From Colimorpha_A sp900556615 (GTDB lineage Bacteria; Bacillota; Clostridia; Oscillospirales; CAG-272), in NCBI GenBank assembly GCA_963598415.1, contig CAVBUH010000061.1:1-42067 (forward strand): a stretch of 42,067 nt of DNA, given 5' to 3'. The notes below the pieces were generated by a model, which worked only from the letters and a program-made list of their open reading frames with translations, was not told the DNA's origin and did no database searches. This document shows positions 8,643-15,925 of this stretch, piece after piece. A program made the position numbers and the translations under genes. Each line of letters starts with the position of its first letter. Positions within the stretch are counted from its first letter, which is position 1.

Positions 8643-9429
8643 AATTTTTTTTGCGGAGGGACAGGACAGACAACGACATGATCATCACACCGATTGTTAT
8701 ACAGATCATTGTGACGGCGTCTCCGGTAGCCGAAGAGGCAGGCGAAACCGCGGCAATACAAACAGGAGGCACAAGGGTTTCGGAGGAGGACTTAGCGCTT
8801 ATCGTATAGCTGCCCTCGGAATCGAGCTTAACAGTTACTTTTCCTTCAGAATCGGTGATAAAAGACGAGTCCTTGCCGTTTATTGTAATGACAGCTCCTG
8901 CCACCGGCTTTGTAATCGGAGCCCAATTATCATCATATCCGCTGGCACTAAGCGTCAGAATAAACTCCTTTCCTGCAACTGCGGACACCGTATATTGGTC
9001 AAAATAACAATAGGCATCGGAATAGCCGACCGTATCAGTGTAAACATAAGCGCTGATATAGTCTCCGTTTTTCACCGCATCGGTAAGTCCCATTGCCGAG
9101 CTGTTGTTTACACAGTAACCGTAGCTGCCGCCGTTTTCAATTCCCCACAGCTTCGTAAGACTCAAGCCGTACTCACTTTTTTCGGAACCATATCCTGCAT
9201 TCGCTCCGCCCTCGTATTTCGCTTCATGCGCAAGGTAAAGAGCGTCGTTTATCGTAAGCGCGCCATCATCATCTATGTCGGTTACCGTGATTTTTTCCTG
9301 AGTCAGAACAAGACTTCCGTTTGAAACGGTCACAAAAACATCGGCGGTTTCGTTTGCCGCAAATGGCTGTAAAGCGAAGGCGCTCAGACTCAGAGCCAAT
9401 ACGATTATGGGAATAAGCAGTTTTTTCAT
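8632..9429 (-). CDS. Surface-anchored secreted protein with dockerin-like calcium loop
   Basis: The start is the ATG at 9429, behind AAGGAG. The 265-residue product has a signal peptide (about 1-25). An EF-hand/dockerin-like loop DIDDDGALTINDALYLAHEA lies at about 50-70. A mixed domain (about 70-175, with GGSYGYCVNNSSAMGLTDAVKNGD) recalls the ligand-facing part of DUF4430 proteins. A beta-rich carboxypeptidase-regulatory-like Ig segment follows (about 175-230, PVAGAVITINGKDSSFITD), then ATGD, a membrane helix and a basic tail, like a sortase-type or plain membrane anchor. It overlaps the DUF4430 protein gene, so they are made together. It may be a co-receptor for the same ligand. A precise function is not known to me. 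Confidence 0.7.
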   Translation of the reverse strand: MKKLLIPIIVLALSLSAFALQPFAANETADVFVTVSNGSLVLTQEKITVTDIDDDGALTINDALYLAHEAKYEGGANAGYGSEKSEYGLSLTKLWGIENGGSYGYCVNNSSAMGLTDAVKNGDYISAYVYTDTVGYSDAYCYFDQYTVSAVAGKEFILTLSASGYDDNWAPITKPVAGAVITINGKDSSFITDSEGKVTVKLDSEGSYTISAKSSSETLVPPVCIAAVSPASSATGDAVTMICITIGVMIMSLSVLSLRKKNYEA

Positions 9430-9460
9430 TGTTTTTCTCCTTAAATTTATTATCTTTTGC

Positions 9461-9645
9461 CAACGGGATGTTGCGTTAAGCAACAAGCCCGGCATTTTCA
9501 CGGTTTCCCGACCGGAAAAATACCGAATCGAATGTTTTTGACTGTATTTTCTTTGGATTATTATGAATTTAAATGGTCAAAATTATGGATTTCATCCGCA
9601 AAACCCGACTTCGTAGGATAGTCGCACGTTAGTACGACTGCCCCT
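9461..9645 (-). repeat. Family 2 palindromic repeat, copy A
   Basis: The element starts with a GTTGC-GTTAA-GCAAC hairpin. It continues with a large palindrome around GGCATTTTC...CCGG and an AT-rich core (TTTGGATTATTATGAATTTAA), and ends in a palindrome around GTCGCAC...GTACGAC. It matches 15648-15808, 33845-34025 and the window end. It lies directly upstream of the surface protein gene at 9429. Confidence 0.85.
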
Positions 9646-9649
9646 TCAA

Positions 9650-9750
9650 AACCACGCGGCGGGAATACGCGCACTTATCTCCGCTCGCCTTAAAAGTATT
9701 TTCCCGTCGGCAAAGCCGTCGAAAAAGCGGATTTTATTATAAATCGCTGC
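9650..9750 (+). repeat. Family 7 repeat, copy 1
   Basis: About 100 bases ending CGAAAAAGCGGATTTTATTA match, inverted, the stretch at about 11300-11425. The shared word GTCGAAAAAGCGGATTTTAT and beyond is identical over more than 25 bases. The copy directly follows family 2 copy A. Confidence 0.75.
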
Positions 9751-9872
9751 CTTTTACCATTGTCTATTTATTTCTTGGTTTATTTCCTATGCGGTAGATT
9801 CTCGGTAAAGAAAACTCCGAAAATATTCTTCTGTTTCTGCGCATTGGGTTAAACGGCGGTTAGCGCTCATAA

Positions 9873-10033
9873 GGGGACCTCTAATAATTCAATGTACATA
9901 GGCGGCAAAGTGATTTTCTCATCAGTCTAAACAAAAATTCCGCAGACAGCGTATCCATCTGTCAAGAATTTTTGTGACGAATGACGGAAAATAGGTCGAG
10001 CCGGATTTGAGCAGTGAATTTTTAGAGGTGCCC
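9873..10033 (+). mobile_element. Family 3 MITE, copy 1, with target duplication
   Basis: This 161-bp non-coding element has inverted ends, GGGGACCTCTAATAATTCA on the left and the complement of GGGCACCTCTAAAAATTCA on the right. It is flanked by ATAA at 9869-9872 and ATAA at 10034-10037, a clean 4-bp target duplication. It has no transposase, so it must have been moved in trans. The family of the transposase is not identifiable from this alone. Confidence 0.88.
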
Positions 10034-10107
10034 ATAATTTATAAAAAGTATTTGTGTCGCTGCTCCGTACCGCTGCGTCTGATATCTACAATTGTTTTTT
10101 TGTCCTG

Positions 10108-10341
10108 CTATTCGGAAGACTTTTTCTTTTTTAAGGCTTCAACGCGGCGGCGCTTTGCCCGTATCCGTTTTTCAATATTTCTTTGCGATCGACCGTCCTC
10201 TCTCCTGGGTTTAAGATTTGCTTCCTCAAGCGCTCTCGGCCATGGTCCTAAATACGCTTTTATCGCGCAGATCTCCTCCGGCTGAAAATCGGAACGTTTT
10301 GGATAGCGGTTTTCTCCCCTTTCGGAGAGCTTTTTCTGCAT
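10108..10341 (-). pseudogene. Small HNH-repeat (homing-endonuclease-associated) ORF, start lost
   Basis: The reading frame shows one helical repeat of the homing-endonuclease-associated (HNH_repeat) type: YPKRSDFQPEEICAIKAYLG, then WPRALEEANLKP. Similarity in the same frame continues upstream to about 10389 (KYNKSQCIALLCEMQ), beyond the only ATG at 10341. A strong GGAGGGAGG site at 10399-10407 faces TTT codons where a start should be, so the proper start appears to be mutated. The tail after about residue 45 is Arg/Lys-rich. It is the first ORF below the cobalamin riboswitch, an odd neighbour for a vitamin operon. Either a shortened protein from 10341 or a dead gene is possible. Confidence 0.5.
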
Positions 10342-10474
10342 TTCACAAAGGAGAGCTATACATTGGCTCTTGTTGTATTTTCCGTCCGTAAAAAATTACC
10401 TCCCTCCAAAACCGAGCAAAGTAAAAACGCCCTTATTACCGATAAAGCAATAAAGACGCAGCGCTTTTGAAACC

Positions 10475-10533
10475 CGACAAAAAAGTGCAGTATCGACACT
10501 TTCCCCTCGGATAAGTAAAACGGCTGCACTTTT
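10475..10533 (-). terminator. Rho-independent terminator of the cobalamin riboswitch
   Basis: On the minus strand AAAGTGCAG (10532-10524) pairs with CTGCACTTT (10490-10482), followed by T residues. It lies just downstream of the aptamer, where a riboswitch expression platform belongs. It would switch transcription off when cobalamin is bound. Confidence 0.8.
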
Positions 10534-10539
10534 CTTTGC

Positions 10540-10695
10540 CCAAAAATGTTCCGGTCAGACCGGATGCCACACAGATACGGCAGGTATTCCGACTTATGAA
10601 GCAGCTTGCTTCAATTACGGTAATGGCGGTTGCGTCGGAGTTACACCGGACTTCCCCCTGATCCGAAGACATCGCTCCGGAACCGTACTGCGATC
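10540..10695 (-). ncRNA. Cobalamin (B12) riboswitch
   Basis: The minus strand carries the conserved core of the cobalamin aptamer: GGGGGAAGTCCGGTG, then ACGCAACCGCCATTACCGTA, then the B12 box read as TCGGAATACCTGCC. A kissing-loop-like GGCATCCGGTCTGACCGG follows. A good promoter precedes it and a terminator follows. It should repress the minus-strand genes when adenosyl- or methylcobalamin is plentiful. The nearest intact gene starts at 9429, more than 1 kb away. The space between has been invaded by a MITE, two other repeats and the HNH-repeat ORF. Confidence 0.93.
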
Positions 10696-10711
10696 ATATT
10701 CAATTGGGTTT

Positions 10712-10740
10712 ATTATAGTACAGCCATTTTGATTTGTCAA
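10712..10740 (-). promoter_or_regulatory. Housekeeping promoter of the cobalamin riboswitch transcript
   Basis: On the minus strand, TTGACA (10740-10735) and TATAAT (10717-10712) are separated by 17 bases, a perfect consensus. Transcription would start near 10704, just before the aptamer. Confidence 0.9.
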
Positions 10741-10991
10741 GAGGTTTTACCGAGAAATATGCCGCAAAAAAACAGAACAAATCCCCTCTGAAAACGAGGG
10801 TAAGATGTTTCGTTTTTATAAGCACTCTGCTCTTCTCAAAATATTGCGCTCCCTATCACCGTAAAAAAGTATGTATCTTTGTATCGATTTACGAAAAGAC
10901 ACTTTATCTCCGGTCAATATTTTTATCTCACGAAACCGGATGGCTCGGGACGGGAGGTGAAATTAAGAACCGAGATAATCGGCAGGCAAAG
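10741..10991. other. Intergenic stretch without recognised feature
   Basis: A plus-strand frame of about 90 codons is open here, but its translation has no recognisable domain, and it runs into the family 1 repeat. It was not annotated. Confidence 0.3.
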
Positions 10992-11169
10992 ATAAGGCTA
11001 CACCGCAAATGCACGGCTAACGCCTATGCTGCGCATTTGCTTGCCTCTACTCCGTCATACTTCACAAATTTCGTCGGCAGAGAAGCCGCTCTTGCCTCCT
11101 CAATTCGTATTGTCTGAAGAAAAATCCGACGGCTCTCTGTATAACAATCATTGTGCGGTATTGCCTTAA
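10992..11169 (-). repeat. Family 1 repeat, full length, reverse
   Basis: It begins near ATAAGGCTACACCGC and ends TGTGCGGTATTGCCTTAA. The inner arms (CTCCTC, TTTCGTC) are visible in reverse orientation. It lies between the riboswitch promoter and the sodA leader. Confidence 0.87.
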
Positions 11170-11299
11170 TATTATTTTTGCTTTATATTCAAAGCCGGAA
11201 CGGAATTGTTCGGACTAACATAACCAAGCGATTAAGATCATCTCTGTTTGACAAAAAGAAGAATAACTGCATATCCTGATAGAAAATAACCGATTGTAA

Positions 11300-11425
11300 A
11301 GATCAACGATTTATAATAAAATCCGCTTTTTCGACGACTTTGCTGCCGAAATAACAGTTTTTAGGCGAGCAAAGCAAGTCCCCGCGCAGCGCGGTTCCGG
11401 GTTGTAAAACGCAATTTTACAATTT
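11300..11425 (-). repeat. Family 7 repeat, copy 2, with TTGTAAAA hairpin
   Basis: The minus strand matches 9650-9750 (CGAAAAAGCGGATTTTATTA). Its distal end holds the inverted repeat TTGTAAAAC...TTTTACAA (11402-11422), 43 bases before the sodA start. A similar hairpin lies before metH at 15825-15851. Confidence 0.7.
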
Positions 11426-11465
11426 GGCTATATCCCGATAGAAAACGATAGGAGTGATCATTTTT

Positions 11466-12104
11466 ATGGAAGCAAACGTCTATTATCCTTTTATTAATCT
11501 TCCGCTGCCCTATGACTATGACGCGCTTGAACCGTATATAGATACGAAAACCATGCAGCTTCATCACGACAGACATCTTCAGACATACATAGATAATCTG
11601 AACGCCGTTCTTAAAGAAAATCCGCAACTGCAAAAATTCTCACTTGAACAGCTGATACGGGGAGCGCACAGACTCCCGCGGGAGCTTCAGACACAGGTGA
11701 GAAACAATGCGGGAGGCGTGTATAACCATCGCTTCTTTTTTGAGAATATGACGCCTTCTTCCCAGGAGCCGTCGGGAGAGTTTGCCAATACTATTGAGAA
11801 AACCTTCGGCGGCTATGAAACTTTTGAAAAAAAATTTACCGAGGCTGCCCTTTCGGTTTTCGGATCCGGGTATGCATGGTTGGTAAGCGACAGGGGCAAG
11901 CTTCGGATTGTAACTTCCCCGAATCAGAACACTCCGCTTGAGAAAGGTTTGTGCCCGATACTCAATCTCGATGTTTGGGAGCATGCTTACTATCTGAAGC
12001 ATTATAACAGGAGAGCCGATTATATTTCCGATTGGTTTCATGCTGTAAACTGGGATATGGCAGAAGACAACTACCGAAAATGCATGGAAAAGAGAAGATA
12101 CTGA
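11466..12104 (+). CDS. sodA: Superoxide dismutase (Fe/Mn family)
   Basis: The 212-residue protein converts superoxide to oxygen and hydrogen peroxide in the cytoplasm. The four metal ligands sit in the expected places: His in LHHDRH (about 28-32), His in NAGGVYNHRFFFENM (about 84), and Asp and His in LDVWEHAYYLKH (about 175-180). The second motif reads NHRFFFENM where most family members have Trp at the sixth position, a small deviation. Iron and manganese forms cannot be told apart here. The ATG at 11466 gives the normal N-terminus, with AGGAG 11 bases upstream. It is monocistronic and probably guards oxygen-sensitive metabolism. Confidence 0.93.
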   Translation: MEANVYYPFINLPLPYDYDALEPYIDTKTMQLHHDRHLQTYIDNLNAVLKENPQLQKFSLEQLIRGAHRLPRELQTQVRNNAGGVYNHRFFFENMTPSSQEPSGEFANTIEKTFGGYETFEKKFTEAALSVFGSGYAWLVSDRGKLRIVTSPNQNTPLEKGLCPILNLDVWEHAYYLKHYNRRADYISDWFHAVNWDMAEDNYRKCMEKRRY

Positions 12105-12179
12105 GCAATCCCAGCCAAATATCAGTCTGCCTTTATCGAGAAAAATATCAGAAAAAAGGATATTGCTTCGCATTAATTA

Positions 12180-12208
12180 TTGAAAACTGTGCGCCGTTCT
12201 GTTATAAT
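12180..12208 (+). promoter_or_regulatory. Housekeeping promoter of the methyltransferase gene
   Basis: TTGAAA (12180-12185) and TATAAT (12203-12208) are 17 bases apart. The -10 box is at the centre of a 43-base palindrome (12187-12229). Confidence 0.85.
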
Positions 12209-12229
12209 AGTTACAGAAACGGCGCACAG
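12187..12229. promoter_or_regulatory. 43-base near-perfect palindrome over the -10 box, candidate operator
   Basis: CTGTGCGCCGTTCTGT pairs with ACAGAAACGGCGCACAG (one-base bulge), with TATAATAGTT in the middle. No T-run follows, so it is a poor terminator for sodA. The placement would let a dimeric repressor block polymerase. It could also act as a 3' hairpin on the sodA transcript. Confidence 0.6.
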
Positions 12230-12254
12230 GCTGTTCAAAAGAGAGGATTTCATT

Positions 12255-12785
12255 ATGCTTTATTCTACGAAATATTTCTCCCCTGTCGGAACTATTATTC
12301 TCGCAGGTGATCGGGACAGCATCAAAGGGCTTTGGATAGAGGGACAAAAATATTTCTGTGAAGGAGCTGCCGGAAATATGGAAGAAAAAGACGATATTCC
12401 TGTTCTTTTGACCGGAAAGGAATGGCTTGATGAATATTTTGCAGGAAAAAGGCCTGAAATAAGCCGGCTTCCGCTTTCTCCGGAGGGGAGCGATTTCCGC
12501 CTTGCGGTTTGGAGGCTTCTTACGCAGATCCCCTACGGAGAGGTAACAACTTACGGAGAAATCGCAAAAAAAATTTCATTTCTTTCGAAAATGCGAAACA
12601 CCTCTGCGCGTGCGGTGGGAGGCGCGGTAGGTCACAATCCTGTTTCGATTATAATTCCCTGCCATCGCGTTATAGGTGCGGGAGGGAATCTAACCGGATA
12701 TGCGGGAGGTATTGATATAAAAATCAAGCTTCTCAGGCATGAAGGCGTCGATATGTCGGGAATGTATTACGAAAAGAAGCAGTAA
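12255..12785 (+). CDS. ogt: Methylated-DNA--protein-cysteine methyltransferase
   Basis: The 176-residue protein transfers the methyl group from O6-methylguanine to its own cysteine, repairing DNA in a suicide reaction. The active site IIPCHRVIGAGG (Cys at about 133) and the preceding helix-turn-helix region (about 80-125, IPYGEVTTYGEIA and SARAVGGAVGHNP) are intact. The N-terminal RNase-H-like part is normal in length, so this is the ordinary Ogt form without an Ada regulatory domain. The start at 12255 is chosen for GAGAGG upstream and the normal N-terminus (MLYSTKYFSPVG). The promoter holds an unusual palindrome. The GNAT gene follows 21 bases later. Confidence 0.93.
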   Translation: MLYSTKYFSPVGTIILAGDRDSIKGLWIEGQKYFCEGAAGNMEEKDDIPVLLTGKEWLDEYFAGKRPEISRLPLSPEGSDFRLAVWRLLTQIPYGEVTTYGEIAKKISFLSKMRNTSARAVGGAVGHNPVSIIIPCHRVIGAGGNLTGYAGGIDIKIKLLRHEGVDMSGMYYEKKQ

Positions 12786-12806
12786 GCGAAAAGGACAGGC
12801 GGTAAA

Positions 12807-13604
12807 ATGACAAACACTGACATACTCCGTATCGCGGCGGAACAATCGGCGCTTGACAGCGGATGCCGAGCAGAGGATTTTTTCGTCAGCGAAAATAAGG
12901 TCGTTATCTCACGCAAAAACGAAGGCGCAAGAAGCTATTTACCGCTTCCGTTTATTTGCGATCTCTGTTCCTACGGCAACAATATCGTGGCTTCGGTATC
13001 AGAGGCGCTTGCGGAGGACGTCGGACAATATATCAATTCCTATCCTGTTTATCATTGCTTTGAAACACCGAACATGCAAGTACTTTCGCAGATACTGAAA
13101 AAACACGGAGCAGGTATATGCTTTCAAGCAGAGTATTTTCTTCCGGATATAACGATTTGCCGAAAACCCGAATGCCCGTATAGTCTCAAACTGCTTTATC
13201 CGGAGAGCTTTTCGGAAATGTATCTGCCGGAGTGGAAAAACGCGCTTTGCGAAGAGCGTAAGCAGCTTGACAAAATAGCGGTTGGAGCTTATGACGGAGA
13301 ACGGCTTGTCGGGCTTGCCGGAGGCTCCGCGGATTGTGAAAGCATGTGGCAGATCGGGGTTGATGTACTTCCGGAATACCGGCGGAGAGGTATAGCTACC
13401 GCTATTACATCAAGACTTTCCGATGAAATCCTGAACGCGGGAAAGATTCCGTTTTACTGCTGTGCATGGTCAAACATTGCTTCAGCAAGAAACGCGATCA
13501 GTGCCGGCTTCCGTCCCTCATGGGTACAAATTACCGCAAGACCACTTGAAGAAATCAATAAAATCAACGGCAAAATGTCATTCCGAAACGAAGAAACGTT
13601 ATGA
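12807..13604 (+). CDS. GNAT-family N-acetyltransferase
   Basis: The 265-residue protein has a variable N-terminal half (about 1-135) and a C-terminal GNAT fold (about 140-255). The acetyl-CoA loop VLPEYRRRGIATAI is at about 190-203, and the following strand reads PFYCCAWSNIASARNAISAGF. The architecture resembles the GNAT_acetyltr_2 group (relatives of the ZmaR zwittermicin-resistance enzyme). The acceptor substrate is unknown. It follows ogt by 21 bases with an AGGCGG site and probably shares its transcript. A family 1 repeat begins about 90 bases after its stop. Confidence 0.82.
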   Translation: MTNTDILRIAAEQSALDSGCRAEDFFVSENKVVISRKNEGARSYLPLPFICDLCSYGNNIVASVSEALAEDVGQYINSYPVYHCFETPNMQVLSQILKKHGAGICFQAEYFLPDITICRKPECPYSLKLLYPESFSEMYLPEWKNALCEERKQLDKIAVGAYDGERLVGLAGGSADCESMWQIGVDVLPEYRRRGIATAITSRLSDEILNAGKIPFYCCAWSNIASARNAISAGFRPSWVQITARPLEEINKINGKMSFRNEETL

Positions 13605-13695
13605 TACAAAAATTGGTAAAAGCGCCGAGCTTCACGCTTACCGACAGAATGGAAATTCGATTTCCCTTTCGATTTTATAGGACGGAAAACCGTAC

Positions 13696-13872
13696 TTAAG
13701 GCAATGCCGTCGGGTTCTGACGGTATAGATGCGCAGTCCTATTTTTCGTCAGACGACGCCAATTGAGAAGGCAAGAATGACTCCTCTGCCGATGAAATTG
13801 GTGAAGTACGACAGAAAATTGCCTCGCAGGCACTCATCAAGGCGCAAGCCGTGAGCCCCGGTATTGCCTTAA
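13696..13872 (+). repeat. Family 1 repeat, full length, variant left end
   Basis: It opens TTAAGGCAATGCCG and closes CCCGGTATTGCCTTAA. The left interior reads TCGGGTTCTGACGGTA, a variant shared only with the copy at 37111, so the family has subtypes. It fills most of the gap before metF. Confidence 0.87.
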
Positions 13873-13969
13873 ATTTGCAGCGCTCCGGCGCTGAAAACAA
13901 AAAAAGAACACAATAAACTATACAAATCCTCCGTCTGCTATTACTCACAAAAATAAAGGAAGCATAAAT

Positions 13970-14830
13970 ATGAAGATTCTTGAAATCATAAACGGAACCA
14001 AGCCCAGCCTTTCTTTTGAAGTATTTCCTCCCAAAACCGACGATAAATTTGAAAGCGTACTTTCCGCTGCTGGGGAGATCGCAAAGCTCCGACCGAGTTA
14101 TATGAGCGTTACCTACGGCGCGGGGGGAGGAACTTCGGAATATACCGCCGCAATATGCAGATCGCTCAATAAAAGCGGCGTAACCCCGCTCGCACATCTC
14201 ACCTGCGTGTCGTCGGACAAAAGCAGAATACAGAACGAGCTTGAAAAACTAAGGTCTGAGGGCGTTGAAAATATTTTGGCTCTGCGCGGAGATATACCGG
14301 AAGGCTATGATAAAAGCGCAGTACACTATCATCACGCCAGCGAGCTTATAAAGGAAATAACAGAATTCGGCGGCTTCTGCATTGGGGGAGCCTGTTATCC
14401 GGAGGGACACCCGGACAGCCTAAACGGCGCAGACGATATCAGAGGACTTAAGCTCAAAGTAGAAAGCGGCTGCGAGTTTCTGACAACGCAGATGTTTTTT
14501 GATAACAATATTTTATATAATTTTTTATACCGTCTTTACAAGGCAGGAATCTCCGTTCCGGTAGTGGCAGGCATTATGCCGGTAACAAACGCCGGTCAGA
14601 TCAAACGTTTGTGTTCCATTTCTTCCGCCGCGCTGCCGCAGCGCTTTATTCGCATTGTCGACCGATACGGCGACAATCCGGCAGCGATGAAGCAGGCGGG
14701 CATTGCCTTTGCCACCGAGCAAATTATAGATTTGTACGCCAACGGAGTGAACGCGGTTCATGTTTATTCTATGAATAAGCCCGACGTGGCAAAAGCAATA
14801 ACGGACAATCTTTCGGAGATCATCCGGTGA
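13970..14830 (+). CDS. metF: Methylenetetrahydrofolate reductase
   Basis: The 286-residue protein is a single TIM-barrel flavoenzyme that reduces 5,10-methylene-THF to 5-methyl-THF, the methyl donor for methionine synthase. Family motifs are present: PSLSFEVFPPKTDDK near the N-terminus (catalytic Glu in FEVFPPK), YMSVTYGAGGG (about 44-54), LALRGDIPEG (about 103-112) and FLTTQMFFDN (about 173-182). Length is normal. The stop overlaps the start of the next gene (MetH reactivation domain) by four bases, so the two are coupled. metH follows further on, giving a complete methyl-transfer branch. Confidence 0.95.
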   Translation: MKILEIINGTKPSLSFEVFPPKTDDKFESVLSAAGEIAKLRPSYMSVTYGAGGGTSEYTAAICRSLNKSGVTPLAHLTCVSSDKSRIQNELEKLRSEGVENILALRGDIPEGYDKSAVHYHHASELIKEITEFGGFCIGGACYPEGHPDSLNGADDIRGLKLKVESGCEFLTTQMFFDNNILYNFLYRLYKAGISVPVVAGIMPVTNAGQIKRLCSISSAALPQRFIRIVDRYGDNPAAMKQAGIAFATEQIIDLYANGVNAVHVYSMNKPDVAKAITDNLSEIIR

Positions 14831-15420
14831 GCAGCGGGGAGTCCTTTTATGCGGAAATTCCGGAAAAGAGACTGGTTCTCAGCGTAGAAGAGCTTTCGGC
14901 AAGACTCGGTATTAGGGGAGAATACCCAAACGATTTGATTTCGGAATGTGAAAGAAAGCTGAGAAAAGTTTTGGAATGCCGTTACGCCGCAGTGCGTATT
15001 CCTGTCTTCTATCCCGGCAAGGATAAAATCGATTTAGGATTCGGTGCTTTTTTCAGTCATTCGCTTTATAAAAACCTTTCCCGATGCGACGAGGCGTTTA
15101 TATTCGCCGTTACACTCGGTTACGGTGCTGACAGACTGCTCGGCAGACTTTCGGCGGTTTCCGCGGCAGAATATTTTATAACCGATGCCCTGGCATCTGC
15201 TTTTGCCGAGGCAGCAAGCGAATATACCGATAAGGAAATAAAGGGCGCACTAAAATGCAGACCGCGATTCAGTCCGGGATACGGAGATTTTCCGCTTTCC
15301 CTTCAGACGCAGCTTCTGTCGGCAGTAAATGCCGGCAAGCTATTAAATATCGTTCTTTCCAAATCACTGCTTATGTCACCCTCTAAATCCGTCACGGCGA
15401 TTATGGGAATATGCAATTGA
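14827..15420 (+). CDS. Stand-alone methionine synthase reactivation domain protein
   Basis: This 197-residue protein corresponds to the C-terminal AdoMet-binding activation domain of long MetH enzymes. Motifs seen are VFYPGKDKIDLGFGAFFSHS-type beta core, VTLGYGADRLLGRLS (about 98-112) and, near the end, CRPRFSPGYGDFPLS (about 144-158). In full-length MetH the RxxPGYGxxP loop binds S-adenosylmethionine and reductively re-methylates oxidised cobalamin. Here the motif reads RFSPGYGDFP. It is coupled to metF, and metH (15926) lacks this domain, so together they make a split methionine synthase. Start ATG/GTG choice is limited by the overlap with metF. Confidence 0.88.
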   Translation: MSSGESFYAEIPEKRLVLSVEELSARLGIRGEYPNDLISECERKLRKVLECRYAAVRIPVFYPGKDKIDLGFGAFFSHSLYKNLSRCDEAFIFAVTLGYGADRLLGRLSAVSAAEYFITDALASAFAEAASEYTDKEIKGALKCRPRFSPGYGDFPLSLQTQLLSAVNAGKLLNIVLSKSLLMSPSKSVTAIMGICN

Positions 15421-15447
15421 AAACAGCCGATTGTAAAAGCAGAAGAT

Positions 15448-15610
15448 TTATGACAATACCGCAAACGAGCAGTCCTATTTTTCGTCAGACGCTCCCAATT
15501 GAGGAGACACGAGTGACTCCACTTCCGGCGAAATTCCGATGAAATATAACGGAAAAGCCCGCAGGTGCATCATCAAGACGCAAACTGTGAGCTCAACGGT
15601 ATTGCCTTAA
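15448..15610 (+). repeat. Family 1 repeat, degenerate left end
   Basis: The right end ACGGTATTGCCTTAA is good and the left end is decayed (GACAATACCGC). The inner TTTTTCGTCAGAC arm is intact. Its start lies 27 bases after the MetH-activation gene. Confidence 0.82.
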
Positions 15611-15647
15611 GACAAACAAAACGAGCCTACGCACCGAAGGGGCGGAC

Positions 15648-15808
15648 TGTTTCGTTAAGCAACAAGCCCGGCATTTTCCCGGTCGGGAAACCGGAAAAAT
15701 GCCGAATCGGGTGTTTTTGACTCTATTTTCTTTGGATTATTATAAATTTAAATGGTCAAAATTGCGGTTTCATCCGCAAAACCCGACTTCGTGGGGCAGT
15801 CACACTTC
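15648..15808 (-). repeat. Family 2 palindromic repeat, copy B, truncated at one end
   Basis: TTCGTTAAGCAACAAGCCCGG opens it in the same order as copy A, and the AT-rich core and TTTCATCCGCAAAACCCGAC follow. The terminal palindrome is broken off after GGGGCAGTCACAC. Confidence 0.83.
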
Positions 15809-15824
15809 CCCGATGCACGGTTCT

Positions 15825-15851
15825 CAATTGTAAAACGTGGTTTTACAATTG
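15825..15851. repeat. Perfect 12-bp-arm palindrome upstream of metH
   Basis: CAATTGTAAAAC and GTTTTACAATTG flank GTG, ending 74 bases before the metH start. A third CAATTG follows at 15861. A related hairpin precedes sodA (11402-11422). It could be an operator, an mRNA hairpin or a repeat end. Confidence 0.65.
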
Positions 15852-15925
15852 ACAAATATACAATTGAAAAAGAAAGGATACGGGGAAATGTGCCGTTTTT
15901 TGCCAATCACCCCCGCTGTTAAAAT

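Noticed and set aside
9461..9645. Possible CRISPR or short tandem repeat array
   Set aside because: Repeats are dispersed, palindromic and of different lengths. There are no regular spacers or cas genes.
10734..11117. 127-codon plus-strand frame
   Set aside because: It starts inside the riboswitch promoter region and ends inside a family 1 repeat. No domain, no good ribosome site.
12187..12229. Simple terminator of sodA
   Set aside because: Strong stem but no T-run after either arm, and it is centred on a well-formed -10 box.
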